DNA of 64,000 bases, from positions 496,001-560,000 of the forward strand of contig NZ_JAMXOF010000003.1 of the NCBI RefSeq assembly GCF_024055595.1. Reading direction: 5' to 3'. A model generated the notes under the pieces. It saw only the letters and a list, made by a program, of their open reading frames with translations, was not told the DNA's origin and did no database searches. This document shows, one piece after another, positions 8,963 to 16,849 of this stretch. The position numbers and the translations under genes were made by a program. Within the stretch, counting starts at the first letter, position 1; each line of letters begins with the position of its first letter. Origin of the DNA: Mucilaginibacter aurantiaciroseus. GTDB taxonomy: Bacteria > Bacteroidota > Bacteroidia > Sphingobacteriales > Sphingobacteriaceae.

Positions 8963-9647
8963 CGCTCGATATGGGTTTAATAATGCGGTTGGGCTGATCA
9001 TCCGTCACCTCGAACCCGGTGATAACCGATTGGAAATTACGCCACCCGGCAAGTACAACCTGCACCACGTGGATGATAAAGAAAAACACGTAGCCAATGG
9101 TCAATACAAAATGTTCTATCCGCGCGGCGTGGTACCCGCCGCAAAGCCAGGTTAGTGTATTAAACTGTACGGGTTTATAAATAGCCAACCCGGTAATGAG
9201 CGAGCCAAAGCCCATGATGATAATGGCGGTATAAGCTATCCGCTGCGCGGCATTGTATTTCTTTTGAGGCGGCGCCATTTTACGGACATGCAGATCATGT
9301 AACAGCACCTGCCAGGCCTCTTTAAACGAATTCCAATTGGGTGCCAATTCCCGCCACTCGCCAGAGAAGAGCGTGTATAATATATACACCACACCGTTGA
9401 TGGTAAAAAACCACATAAACAAAAAGTGGAAGGCCATCCCTTCGGACAGGCGCTTTGGAATGTTTAAAGCGATATTAAACCAATCGGGGAAAAACCTGAA
9501 AAACGTATGCCCAAACAGGCCAAAGGTATACGTATCGTTAGCCCAATAAATAAGCATCCCGCTCCAGATCATAATGGTGAGGATCGGGAAGTTTACCCAA
9601 TGTGTCCACCGCATAGCTAAAGAATGTTTTTCTTTTATGATTTTCAT
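8952..9647 (-). CDS. Cytochrome b561-type membrane subunit
   Basis: This 231-residue integral membrane protein has four or five helices and histidines placed for heme binding (RWTHWVNFP near the N-terminus, GYHAARIEHF and FFIIHVVQV near the C-terminus). It resembles di-heme cytochrome b of hydrogenases and formate dehydrogenases more than eight-helix MsrQ. Its gene overlaps the downstream molybdoenzyme gene, so it most likely passes quinol electrons to that enzyme in the periplasm. The ATG at 9647 is preferred over a TTG two codons upstream. Confidence 0.85.
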   Translation of the reverse strand: MKIIKEKHSLAMRWTHWVNFPILTIMIWSGMLIYWANDTYTFGLFGHTFFRFFPDWFNIALNIPKRLSEGMAFHFLFMWFFTINGVVYILYTLFSGEWRELAPNWNSFKEAWQVLLHDLHVRKMAPPQKKYNAAQRIAYTAIIIMGFGSLITGLAIYKPVQFNTLTWLCGGYHAARIEHFVLTIGYVFFFIIHVVQVVLAGWRNFQSVITGFEVTDDQPNRIIKPISSDEK

Positions 9648-9765
9648 TAACAAGCGCTTATATGGTGAAGATAGCTGTTTATATCTATATACGCATAATA
9701 CAGCGCCGTGGCTTTAATTTGCGGTTTTGATTTCAAGAAATTCATATATTGGCATATAATTTATC

Positions 9766-10275
9766 ATGAAAAATTTAATACTACTATTATTACTGTACAC
9801 AAGCGCCGCCACCGCGCAGGAAAAAAACCAGCAAACCCTAAAATTTGCCATCACCGGTGAAGTGGTGAAAGAATCTGTCATCACCCTCGATTCGCTAAAG
9901 CAATACACCATTAGCCCACTTGGCAATATTAAAGTTACCGATCATACCGGCGCGTTCAAACACCAGGACGATGAACTGAAAGGCATCCTGCTGAAAGATG
10001 TGTTATCGCATACCAAATTCAAAACTACAAGCCCGAAGTTGATGAGCCGGTTTTACTTTGTTTGTACTGGTGTTGATGGCTACAAAGTGGTGTATTCGTG
10101 GAATGAATTGTATAACACCGAAGTTGGTAACCATGTGTACATCATTATGGAAAAGAACGGCATCAAAGCAGATAAAATGCCCGAGAGCATGCAAATGACA
10201 TCAGCCATCGATTTTAAAACCGGCCGCAGGTATTTGCATAATTTGGATAAGATTGTGGTATCGCAAGTACAATAG
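9766..10275 (+). CDS. Small secreted protein of the sulfite-oxidase fold, probable non-canonical Moco domain
   Basis: This 169-residue protein has a signal peptide (residues 1-18, ending TAQ). The rest resembles a trimmed molybdopterin-binding domain: GILLKDVL, then VDGYKVVYSWNEL, then IDFKTGRRYLHNLDKIVV. Compared with the neighbouring 258-residue enzyme, the segment that should carry the Mo-ligand Cys reads VTDHTGAFKH. The only Cys (Cys100) aligns with the later DGY region. It may be a non-catalytic or altered cofactor-binding protein. It lies between molybdoenzyme and modABC genes, which supports a Mo link. Confidence 0.7.
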   Translation: MKNLILLLLLYTSAATAQEKNQQTLKFAITGEVVKESVITLDSLKQYTISPLGNIKVTDHTGAFKHQDDELKGILLKDVLSHTKFKTTSPKLMSRFYFVCTGVDGYKVVYSWNELYNTEVGNHVYIIMEKNGIKADKMPESMQMTSAIDFKTGRRYLHNLDKIVVSQVQ

Positions 10276-10329
10276 TTAAGTAAAAAGTTGGTCAAAATAG
10301 GCTTTCTGAAGAGAGAGATAACTTCATTG

Positions 10330-10379
10330 CCGTTGGTTTTAGCCAACGGATCAGAGTAGAAAGTAACCGGCTTTAGCCG
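10330..10379. repeat. Double-hairpin intergenic repeat
   Basis: Two adjacent hairpins lie here: CCGTTGG/CCAACGG around TTTTAG (10330-10349) and the self-complementary CGGCTTTAGCCG (10368-10379). They fall in the 184-base gap between convergent genes (the small Moco-fold gene and modC). This looks like a dispersed palindromic repeat and could also stop transcription from both sides. Confidence 0.55.
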
Positions 10380-10459
10380 AACCTTTCAAACTATTTTGGC
10401 TAAACCCATCCCCTGTAAATTGGTAGTCCGCCCTGTAAATGGGGTGGTAAAGATGAGGG

Positions 10460-11080
10460 CTAGTCGCCTATTTCTAACTCAGCGGTACTTATCCCATCCA
10501 GCTCTTGCGGGTTATGGCTAACAATAAGCGCGGTTGCGCCGAGCCCAATAAACAATGCTTGTAACTCCTTTATCAACGCCGACTTCATCTTAATATCCAG
10601 TGCCGAAAATGGCTCATCCATCAATAGCAATTTTGGTTTGGTAGCAAGTGCGCGAAGAATAGCCAGGCGCTGTTGCTGCCCGCCGGATAGGTGGTTGGGT
10701 TTGTGATTAGTGAAGGTTTCCAATACGCCGATGCTTAAGAGGCGATTTATCCAGGCGGTATCGTTTGTGGCATATTCCAAATGCTCTTTCACCGTCATAT
10801 TTGGGAATAGCGCGTAATCCTGAAAAACGAAACCGATACGCCTTTTCTGAGGGGATAGGTTGATGTTTTGTGAGGCATCGAACCAAATAGTATTACCTGC
10901 TTTTATTGTACCGCTGTCAGGATTTATCAACCCCGCCAACATTTTTAAAAACGTGGTTTTGCCCGCGCCGGATGGGCCGGTAATACGGGTGATACTGCCG
11001 GGAATAAATTGCTTTTTTATCAGCAGTATCTGTAAGCCTTTGTAAGCTTTTAGCTTTTTTTCAATTTCAACTGCTATCAT
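10460..11080 (-). CDS. modC: Molybdate ABC transporter ATP-binding protein
   Basis: This 206-residue ABC ATPase powers molybdate import. Walker A GPSGAGKT is at residues 35-42, the Q-loop at FVFQDYALFP, the signature LSGGQ at 131-135, Walker B LLLMDEP at 151-157, and the H-loop in VSHNPQEL. It ends right after the ATPase core, so the C-terminal TOBE/Mop domain of E. coli ModC (about 350 residues) is absent. It overlaps modB by 4 bases. Tungstate or sulfate specificity cannot be excluded, but modA and the Mo enzymes nearby favour molybdate. Confidence 0.9.
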   Translation of the reverse strand: MIAVEIEKKLKAYKGLQILLIKKQFIPGSITRITGPSGAGKTTFLKMLAGLINPDSGTIKAGNTIWFDASQNINLSPQKRRIGFVFQDYALFPNMTVKEHLEYATNDTAWINRLLSIGVLETFTNHKPNHLSGGQQQRLAILRALATKPKLLLMDEPFSALDIKMKSALIKELQALFIGLGATALIVSHNPQELDGISTAELEIGD

Positions 11081-11748
11081 TCTAACGGGCTTTTTGCCTG
11101 GTACTTATTATAAATAAAAACGCTTAACACCATCACAAATGTAATAGTAAACAGCACCAGCGAATAGTTATTGGCTGCAGTGTAATTCATCTGCTCTACC
11201 GAGTCGTAAACCGCAATGGATGCCACCCGTGTAACGCCGGGGATGTTGCCGCCTATCATCAGCACTACCCCAAACTCGCCAAGCGTATGGGCAAAGGTAA
11301 GCACAGCCGCAGTTAATAATGAGGGTTTGATATTGGGCAGTAAAACGTACCGGAAGGTTTGCCATTGGCTTTTACCGAGCGTATATGATGCCTGCGATAG
11401 TGACTGCGGCAATTGCTGAAACGCTGATTTTACCGGGCTGATCATAAACGGCATGCTGTAAATGACAGATGCCAGCACCAGGCCCTGGAACGAGAATACA
11501 AACTGCACATCAAACGTTTGCTGCAGCCAATGCCCCAACCCGCGCTGCGGACTAAACGCCAGCAACAAATAAAACCCCAGTACAGATGGCGGCAGCACCA
11601 AAGGCATGGTAATAATAGCCTCGATTATGATTTTTACAAACGACCGCTTTTTGGATAACCACCAGGCCAATGGCAAGCCGATCAGCAGCAATATCAGGGT
11701 GGTGATAGCCGCTAATTTTAGGGTGAGCCAAATGGGTGTAAGGTCCAT
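11077..11748 (-). CDS. modB: Molybdate ABC transporter permease
   Basis: This 223-residue inner-membrane permease has about five helices. The coupling-loop EAA-type motif appears as ASYTLGKSQWQTFRYVLLP, and AHTLGEFGVVLMIGG follows, characteristic of ModB and CysT-type permeases. It starts 3 bases after modA and overlaps modC by 4, giving a tight modABC operon on the minus strand. Confidence 0.93.
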   Translation of the reverse strand: MDLTPIWLTLKLAAITTLILLLIGLPLAWWLSKKRSFVKIIIEAIITMPLVLPPSVLGFYLLLAFSPQRGLGHWLQQTFDVQFVFSFQGLVLASVIYSMPFMISPVKSAFQQLPQSLSQASYTLGKSQWQTFRYVLLPNIKPSLLTAAVLTFAHTLGEFGVVLMIGGNIPGVTRVASIAVYDSVEQMNYTAANNYSLVLFTITFVMVLSVFIYNKYQAKSPLE

Positions 11749-11751
11749 GCG

Positions 11752-12510
11752 TTATAAGGTGTGGTAGCTGTAAGCTTTAAATATTTTTTTTGCCGGCGCG
11801 CTTAATATGTACCGATAGAATTTTTCGGTAGCGGGTTTACCCTTCGCGTTTTTAAGCACTACCATGGCCTGTTCTATCGGTTCGTAATCCTTTGGGTTGA
11901 TGATCTTATAGTGCAACGATACTTTATTGTTAGCATCTTTTATTAATGACAAAGTAGTGAACCCAACCGGCACAACACCCGTAGTGATATAAGTATTAAC
12001 CTGCGTAATGCTTTCGCCAAAAACGATCTTGCTTTTCACCTTGTCATAAATACCGGCTTTGGTTAATGCCTGCTGCGCGGCCTTACCGTATGGCGCAATG
12101 GCGGGGTTGCCGATAGCTATCTTACTGATATTATCGCGAAGCAAAAGCTTGTTCCAACTATTAAAATTTAGGTTTTGAGTGCTGGCGATAATCAGTACAC
12201 CTTGCGCATATACCACCGAGTTTTTAAGGGTAAGTCCATCTTTTTGCAAAGCCTCGGGAAACGCCTTGTCTGCCGACATAAACACATCATAGGGCGCGCC
12301 GTTACGGATCTGGGTGGAGAGGTTGCCCGACGAGCCGGAGATAACATCGATATCTATTTTGGTCCGTGTTTTAAAATCATGCTGCAAATCTTTCATTACC
12401 GGTTGCAGGTTTGCAGCAATAGCTACCGTGATTTTTTGCGCATGGGCGGCAACTATAAAAAAACTCCAAAGGATGAAAATTAACGGAAATATTTTATTGG
12501 ATAGTTTCAT
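11752..12510 (-). CDS. modA: Molybdate-binding periplasmic protein
   Basis: This 252-residue protein has a signal peptide (residues 1-24, ending AHAQ) and the ModA opening VAIAANLQPVMKDL, followed by ISGSSGNLSTQIRNGAPYDVFMSAD. These hold the Ser and Asn residues that bind the oxyanion. AVGFTTLS-like segment PVGFTTLSLI lies near residue 180. It delivers molybdate to ModBC. No lipobox Cys is seen, so it is probably soluble in the periplasm. Confidence 0.93.
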   Translation of the reverse strand: MKLSNKIFPLIFILWSFFIVAAHAQKITVAIAANLQPVMKDLQHDFKTRTKIDIDVISGSSGNLSTQIRNGAPYDVFMSADKAFPEALQKDGLTLKNSVVYAQGVLIIASTQNLNFNSWNKLLLRDNISKIAIGNPAIAPYGKAAQQALTKAGIYDKVKSKIVFGESITQVNTYITTGVVPVGFTTLSLIKDANNKVSLHYKIINPKDYEPIEQAMVVLKNAKGKPATEKFYRYILSAPAKKIFKAYSYHTL

Positions 12511-12585
12511 CGTTAGTGGTGTTGAGGCACAAAATACGCATTATTGCAACATCGGTACAAATGTTAAATGATAATGTAAATACCT

Positions 12586-12593
12586 TACATTTG
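12586..12593 (+). promoter_or_regulatory. Predicted -7 element for the GH5 gene
   Basis: TACATTTG matches the Bacteroidota -7 consensus TAnnTTTG 54 bases before the GH5 start. No good -33 TTTG is seen at the expected distance, so the call is tentative. Confidence 0.4.
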
Positions 12594-12647
12594 TTTAGCG
12601 TTGGCCGCCAGTTGTAAACGCTTTCTGTAAACCATCATAAATTAAAA

Positions 12648-13880
12648 ATGAAAAGGATCATCGCACTCCTGCTGATTATTGCTGCCGGCATATTTAATTC
12701 CAGCGCGCAGGCACCAAAGTTCATCACCGTTAAAGGCAAAGAAATTGTAGGTGCCGATGGCAAGCCATTTTTGATGCGCGGTACAAATCTGGGTAATTGG
12801 CTGGTGCCCGAGGGTTACATGTTCAAGTTTAAAAAGATCAACTCGCCCAAGATGATCAACGAGGCATTGACCGAACTGGTTGGTCCCGAAGAAATGAAAT
12901 TGTTTTGGCGCAAATTCCAGGATACCTATGTTACCGAAGCGGATATCAAATTTCTGAAAGCATCGGGCATGAACTCCATCCGCATCCCGTTCAACTATAA
13001 ACTGTTTACTTACGAGGATTACATGGGCCAAAACAACCCAAACCGTGGTTTCGAACTGCTGGATAGGGTAATAGGCTGGTGCAAAAAAGAAAACCTTTAT
13101 GTAATATTAGATATGCACTGCGCACCCGGCGGCCAAACCGGTGATAATATTGATGATGGCAATGGTTTCCCGTTCTTGTTCACAAGTGCATCAAGCCGTA
13201 AACTTACTGCGGATATCTGGCACAAAATAGCCGGCCATTATAAAAATGAAACTATTATAATGGGTTACGATCTGTTGAACGAACCTATTGCCCATTATTT
13301 TAAAGTTGATGAACTAAATCCGCATTTAGAGCCAACCTTTAAACAGATAACAGCGGCGGTGCGTTCAGTAGATAAGAACCACATCGTGTTCCTGGGAGGT
13401 GCGCAGTGGGACAGTAACTTCAAACCCTTCGGCAAGCCATTCGATAGTAAAAGCGTTTACACCTTCCACAAATATTGGACGGAGCCCGTGCAAAATGTGA
13501 TACAGGATTATATAGATTTCCGTGATAAATACAACGTGCCAATCTACGTTGGCGAAACCGGCGAGAACGAAGACGCCTGGGTAAAAGACTTCCGCATCCT
13601 TTGCGAAAAGAATCGCATTGGCTGGCATTACTGGCCATACAAAAAGCTGGACAATCTGAAAGGCATCATGAGCTTTAATGTACCCGATGGTTACGAAGAC
13701 ATCATCAACTACACCGAAGCCCCGCGCGGCACTTTCGAGGAGATTCGCAAGGCCGCCCCTGCCGATAGGGAAAAGATTCGCAAAGCCCTATGGGCATTTT
13801 TAGAGAACAGCAAGTTTGTGAATTGTATCCCTAATAAAGGATATATCGAAGCATTAGGGCTAAAGTTGCCGGTGAAATAA
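12648..13880 (+). CDS. GH5-type secreted glycoside hydrolase (cellulase-like)
   Basis: This 410-residue enzyme has a signal peptide (residues 1-21, ending SSAQ) followed by a single TIM-barrel domain. RGTNLGNWLVPEGYM opens the barrel and MNSIRIPFNYKLF is the typical second strand. The acid/base Glu212 lies in DLLNEPIAH and the nucleophile Glu303 in YVGETGEN. Endo-glucanase, exo-glucanase and mannanase activities all occur in this family. The gene stands alone with its own promoter candidate and no SusC/SusD neighbours. Confidence 0.88.
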   Translation: MKRIIALLLIIAAGIFNSSAQAPKFITVKGKEIVGADGKPFLMRGTNLGNWLVPEGYMFKFKKINSPKMINEALTELVGPEEMKLFWRKFQDTYVTEADIKFLKASGMNSIRIPFNYKLFTYEDYMGQNNPNRGFELLDRVIGWCKKENLYVILDMHCAPGGQTGDNIDDGNGFPFLFTSASSRKLTADIWHKIAGHYKNETIIMGYDLLNEPIAHYFKVDELNPHLEPTFKQITAAVRSVDKNHIVFLGGAQWDSNFKPFGKPFDSKSVYTFHKYWTEPVQNVIQDYIDFRDKYNVPIYVGETGENEDAWVKDFRILCEKNRIGWHYWPYKKLDNLKGIMSFNVPDGYEDIINYTEAPRGTFEEIRKAAPADREKIRKALWAFLENSKFVNCIPNKGYIEALGLKLPVK

Positions 13881-13896
13881 GCCCTTCTTCCTATAT

Positions 13897-13984
13897 GTCA
13901 TTTCGAACGATAGAGAGAAAACTTGTTACATAAGCCCAAGTTGGCTACTAACAGGATTTCTCTTGGTACCTCGTTCGAAATGAC
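13897..13984. repeat. Palindromic dispersed repeat (TTTCGAACGA type)
   Basis: Perfect 14-bp ends, GTCATTTCGAACGA at 13897-13910 and its complement at 13971-13984, bracket a 60-base interior with further imperfect pairing (AGAGAGAAA against TTTCTCT). It fills the gap between convergent GH5 and SPFH genes and looks like a REP-type element rather than a simple terminator. Confidence 0.65.
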
Positions 13985-13997
13985 TGGGATTGAGAGC

Positions 13998-14903
13998 TTA
14001 CTTATCACTCAGCATTATCGGGTTGCCTTTACCCCCACCAATAATAATAACCTTAGTGTTTGGCGATAGGGCGATTTCCTTTTGGGCTTTAATAGTTTCG
14101 TATTGCAGTTGCTTATCAGACAAGCCGGTTGACAGGATCTTCTGGTAATCGGCAATACCCTGTGCTTCCACGCGTTTACGGTCGGCTTCCTGACGTTCTT
14201 TTTGGAGCACAAAGGTCATTTTCTGGGCTTCCTGCTCGGCGTTTATTTTCGATTCGATACTCGCCTTAACAGATGGTGGCAGGGAGATATTACGGATCAG
14301 GATCTGTTGCAGATCGAGACCGCGCTTTTCAAAACTTAAAGATATGGTACTATTTATTTTATTTTGAAATTCCTGGCGTTTGATGGAGTAAAGATCTACG
14401 GCGGCATAGTTAACCGCGTTATCGCGTATGGCGGTACGGGCAACGGTACGTACTATCTTATCCACGTAATCCATACCAATGTTCTGCATAATAAAAGGCG
14501 CTTTATTGGCATTTACCTTGTACAGAACGGTAAGGTCAATAGTAACTTCCAATCCGTCTGATGATAGCACGCGGATGGCATCATCACCCTGCACTTCACC
14601 TTCGCTGTGCACAGCGCTCATGGTGTAGTTTTGGGTTTGGGTGTTAAAGATGGTCACATCAACCAGCGGGTTTATAACATGCAGGCCGCTTTCCAGTACA
14701 TCATTTTGTACTTTACCAAACAGAACCTGTACACCAACTTTACCGGGATCTATCACCTTGAAAACTGAAAATAGCAAGCTAATACCCGCTATCGCTATAC
14801 CTATAATGCTGATAATACCGCCAAAGCGGTTAACGGGCTCATTAGAACGCTTTATTGTTATACCTACAATAAGCACAACAATACCAACAATTATTAAAAA
14901 CAT
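13998..14903 (-). CDS. SPFH/prohibitin-family membrane protein
   Basis: This 301-residue protein has two N-terminal hydrophobic segments (about residues 2-16 and 27-46), then a prohibitin/Band 7 domain starting at VIDPGKVGVQVLFGKV. A helical region rich in charged residues follows (NAEQEAQKMTFVLQKERQEADRKR). Such proteins form ring-like or scaffold oligomers on the inner membrane and often tune membrane proteases. No FtsH-type or NfeD partner is adjacent, so its role here is open. Confidence 0.87.
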   Translation of the reverse strand: MFLIIVGIVVLIVGITIKRSNEPVNRFGGIISIIGIAIAGISLLFSVFKVIDPGKVGVQVLFGKVQNDVLESGLHVINPLVDVTIFNTQTQNYTMSAVHSEGEVQGDDAIRVLSSDGLEVTIDLTVLYKVNANKAPFIMQNIGMDYVDKIVRTVARTAIRDNAVNYAAVDLYSIKRQEFQNKINSTISLSFEKRGLDLQQILIRNISLPPSVKASIESKINAEQEAQKMTFVLQKERQEADRKRVEAQGIADYQKILSTGLSDKQLQYETIKAQKEIALSPNTKVIIIGGGKGNPIMLSDK

Positions 14904-14973
14904 TTTATGTTTTGGTTAAAATTATTTGGGTAGTTTTTAGAAATTAAATATACGGATCTGTTTATTGTTACAA

Positions 14974-15162
14974 TTACTTGTTGTTCTGCATTTCCCTGAT
15001 CTCTTTTATCAGGCGGATCTTTAGCGTAATGATGATACCGGCTATAAAAGCGCAGGCCAGTACGTACTCCCAGCGTGCCGCTTCAACCGCATTCCATACA
15101 ATTACGATACACAAAAATATCGCGATGTTGTAGAACACGTTTAGTGCTACCTTTTTGCCCAT
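14974..15162 (-). CDS. Small two-helix membrane protein (possibly DUF6358)
   Basis: This 62-residue protein has two hydrophobic helices (about residues 8-25 and 33-50) and a charged C-terminal tail (RLIKEIREMQNNK). It begins one base after the rhodanese gene ends on the same strand, so it is probably co-transcribed. It resembles small Sphingobacteriaceae proteins that I recall under DUF6358; that name is unverified. Function unknown. Confidence 0.65.
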   Translation of the reverse strand: MGKKVALNVFYNIAIFLCIVIVWNAVEAARWEYVLACAFIAGIIITLKIRLIKEIREMQNNK

Positions 15163-15163
15163 T

Positions 15164-15478
15164 TTAGTAAACGTTAAGTTCCGGGTCTATTTCTGCTTTC
15201 CAGGCTAAAATACCACCTTGCAAGTTGCTAAGGTTAGTGTAGCCCTGCTGCTCTAACTGCATAATGGCTGCCATGCTGCGTTTACCGCTGCGGCACATTA
15301 CAACAACAGGCTTATCTTTCTCTACCTTATCGGCTTCAATCAATATGCCGCCAAGCGGGATAGATAATCCGCCGATGTTTGATGTTTCATATTCAAAGTC
15401 CTCGCGAACATCAATCAGTTGAAGATCTTCGCCTTTATCTAATTTTTCTTTAAGTTCCAGTACGCTTATTTCTTGCAT
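15164..15478 (-). CDS. Rhodanese-like sulfurtransferase domain protein
   Basis: This 104-residue single-domain protein has LIDVREDFEYE near residue 22 and the active-site loop VVMCRSGKRS with catalytic Cys at about residue 61. It should carry persulfide sulfur on that Cys, in the manner of GlpE or PspE. No signal peptide is present, so it is cytosolic. It is followed directly by the 62-residue membrane protein. Confidence 0.88.
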   Translation of the reverse strand: MQEISVLELKEKLDKGEDLQLIDVREDFEYETSNIGGLSIPLGGILIEADKVEKDKPVVVMCRSGKRSMAAIMQLEQQGYTNLSNLQGGILAWKAEIDPELNVY

Positions 15479-15598
15479 GGTAAATATAATTAACAGCCAA
15501 AGGTATGTTTTTCTATATCAAATATTTGTAGTCAATCTGTAACAATCAGTACCTAAGTGCGTTTTATGGTTAAGTGTATATTATTACGCTATTCCTGA

Positions 15599-16717
15599 AT
15601 GAAAAAAGTAACCAGGTTTTTTTGGTTCTGTTCCGGCGCGCACGTGGGCACACTAAAAAAATACCCGATAGAGCATAATAAGTATGTGGGCATTGGTGCC
15701 ACCATATTTTTCACCGCGCTTTTTGCCTCGCTATCCGGCGGGTACGCCATGTACTTTGTATTCAGCGGCAATGCATTTGCCGTTGGTTTAGCCATCCTTT
15801 TCGGTTTGATATGGGGCACCGCCATTTTTAATATGGATAGGTACATCGTATCCAGCATCAACAAAGAAGGTAGTATGAATCAGCAGATCTTACAGGCCAC
15901 GCCTCGTATTTTATTGGCCATAATGATAGGCGTAGTAATATCGCGCCCGCTGGAGCTGAAGATCTTTGATAAGGAGATCAGCACCAAGCTAAAAACGGCT
16001 TACCTGAAGGGACAGCACAGCAAGATAGATACGCTTCAAAAAACCTATCAGCAAAAATACGGGCAGGAACTGGTTAAAAATACCGATCTGAAGAAAGAGA
16101 AGGACTCGCTGGAACGCGATATTAACCGTTCGCGCTACGAGTTGAACCAGGAAGTTTTTGGTGATAAAACAAACCAAACATCGGGCATAAACGGTTATGG
16201 TACGTACGCGAAGCAAAAAGCCCAGGTACTTCAGGAGAAAGAGGACAGGCTTAAAACGGTTACCGAAAACTTGGGCCAGATGGACCAATACTTAAGTAAA
16301 CGTAAAGATTATGAAGGGCTGAATGCTGCCCGATTATTTAGCGAAAAGCAACTGGACAGCCTATCAAACGTAGCTGGTTTTGCAGATCGTAACTGGGCAT
16401 TGGGCCAGTTATCTTACAATGTTGATGGCACGCGCGATCTGGATACCTATATGGCTATCTCATTTATTGGCTACCTGTTTATCCTGTTTGAATGTTTGCC
16501 GGTTTTTGTAAAGCTGATGTCGCCCAAAGGGCCTTATGATATGGCTTTGACTAAGATCGGCGAAGCGAACATCCACTTTGCCAATAAGGATAAAGACCGG
16601 GATATTGCCGTTACCGATAACACTTACGATCATAATCTGGATGCCGATATAGCCCGGCGAAAGCAGATCATCACCGCGCAATCGGAATATGACCTGGGCA
16701 GGCATAGTTATGATTAA
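15599..16717 (+). CDS. DUF4407 membrane protein
   Basis: This 372-residue protein matches the DUF4407 pattern: an N-terminal cytosolic stretch, three hydrophobic segments between about residues 35 and 120 (IFFTALFASLSGGYAMYFVF among them), a long charged helical region (about 125-265), a further membrane helix near 285-305 (ISFIGYLFILFECLPVFVK), and a polar tail. The FNMDRYIV motif after the second helix is typical. The family has no known function. It stands alone between divergent and convergent neighbours. Confidence 0.8.
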   Translation: MKKVTRFFWFCSGAHVGTLKKYPIEHNKYVGIGATIFFTALFASLSGGYAMYFVFSGNAFAVGLAILFGLIWGTAIFNMDRYIVSSINKEGSMNQQILQATPRILLAIMIGVVISRPLELKIFDKEISTKLKTAYLKGQHSKIDTLQKTYQQKYGQELVKNTDLKKEKDSLERDINRSRYELNQEVFGDKTNQTSGINGYGTYAKQKAQVLQEKEDRLKTVTENLGQMDQYLSKRKDYEGLNAARLFSEKQLDSLSNVAGFADRNWALGQLSYNVDGTRDLDTYMAISFIGYLFILFECLPVFVKLMSPKGPYDMALTKIGEANIHFANKDKDRDIAVTDNTYDHNLDADIARRKQIITAQSEYDLGRHSYD

Positions 16718-16781
16718 CCTCTTCCCCGGCCAGAAGAAATTTTAAGGCCTCTGCTTTAAAAAGAATTTAGGTGAGGTTTTG
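16718..16781. repeat. Degenerate copy of the CCTC/GAGG long palindrome
   Basis: The ends CCTCTTCCCCGGCC and ATTTAGGTGAGG match the better preserved copy at 47783-47872, but the interior is shorter. It lies between the DUF4407 and M61 peptidase genes. Confidence 0.5.
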
Positions 16782-16849
16782 TAAGAAAATTGATAGATAC
16801 GAATTATCTGATTTATTGGTAATTTCAACACCTTAATCATATCATCACA

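Noticed and set aside
10276..10459. Moco or molybdate riboswitch
   Set aside because: The gap lies downstream of both neighbouring genes, and its short hairpins do not match the Moco RNA layout.
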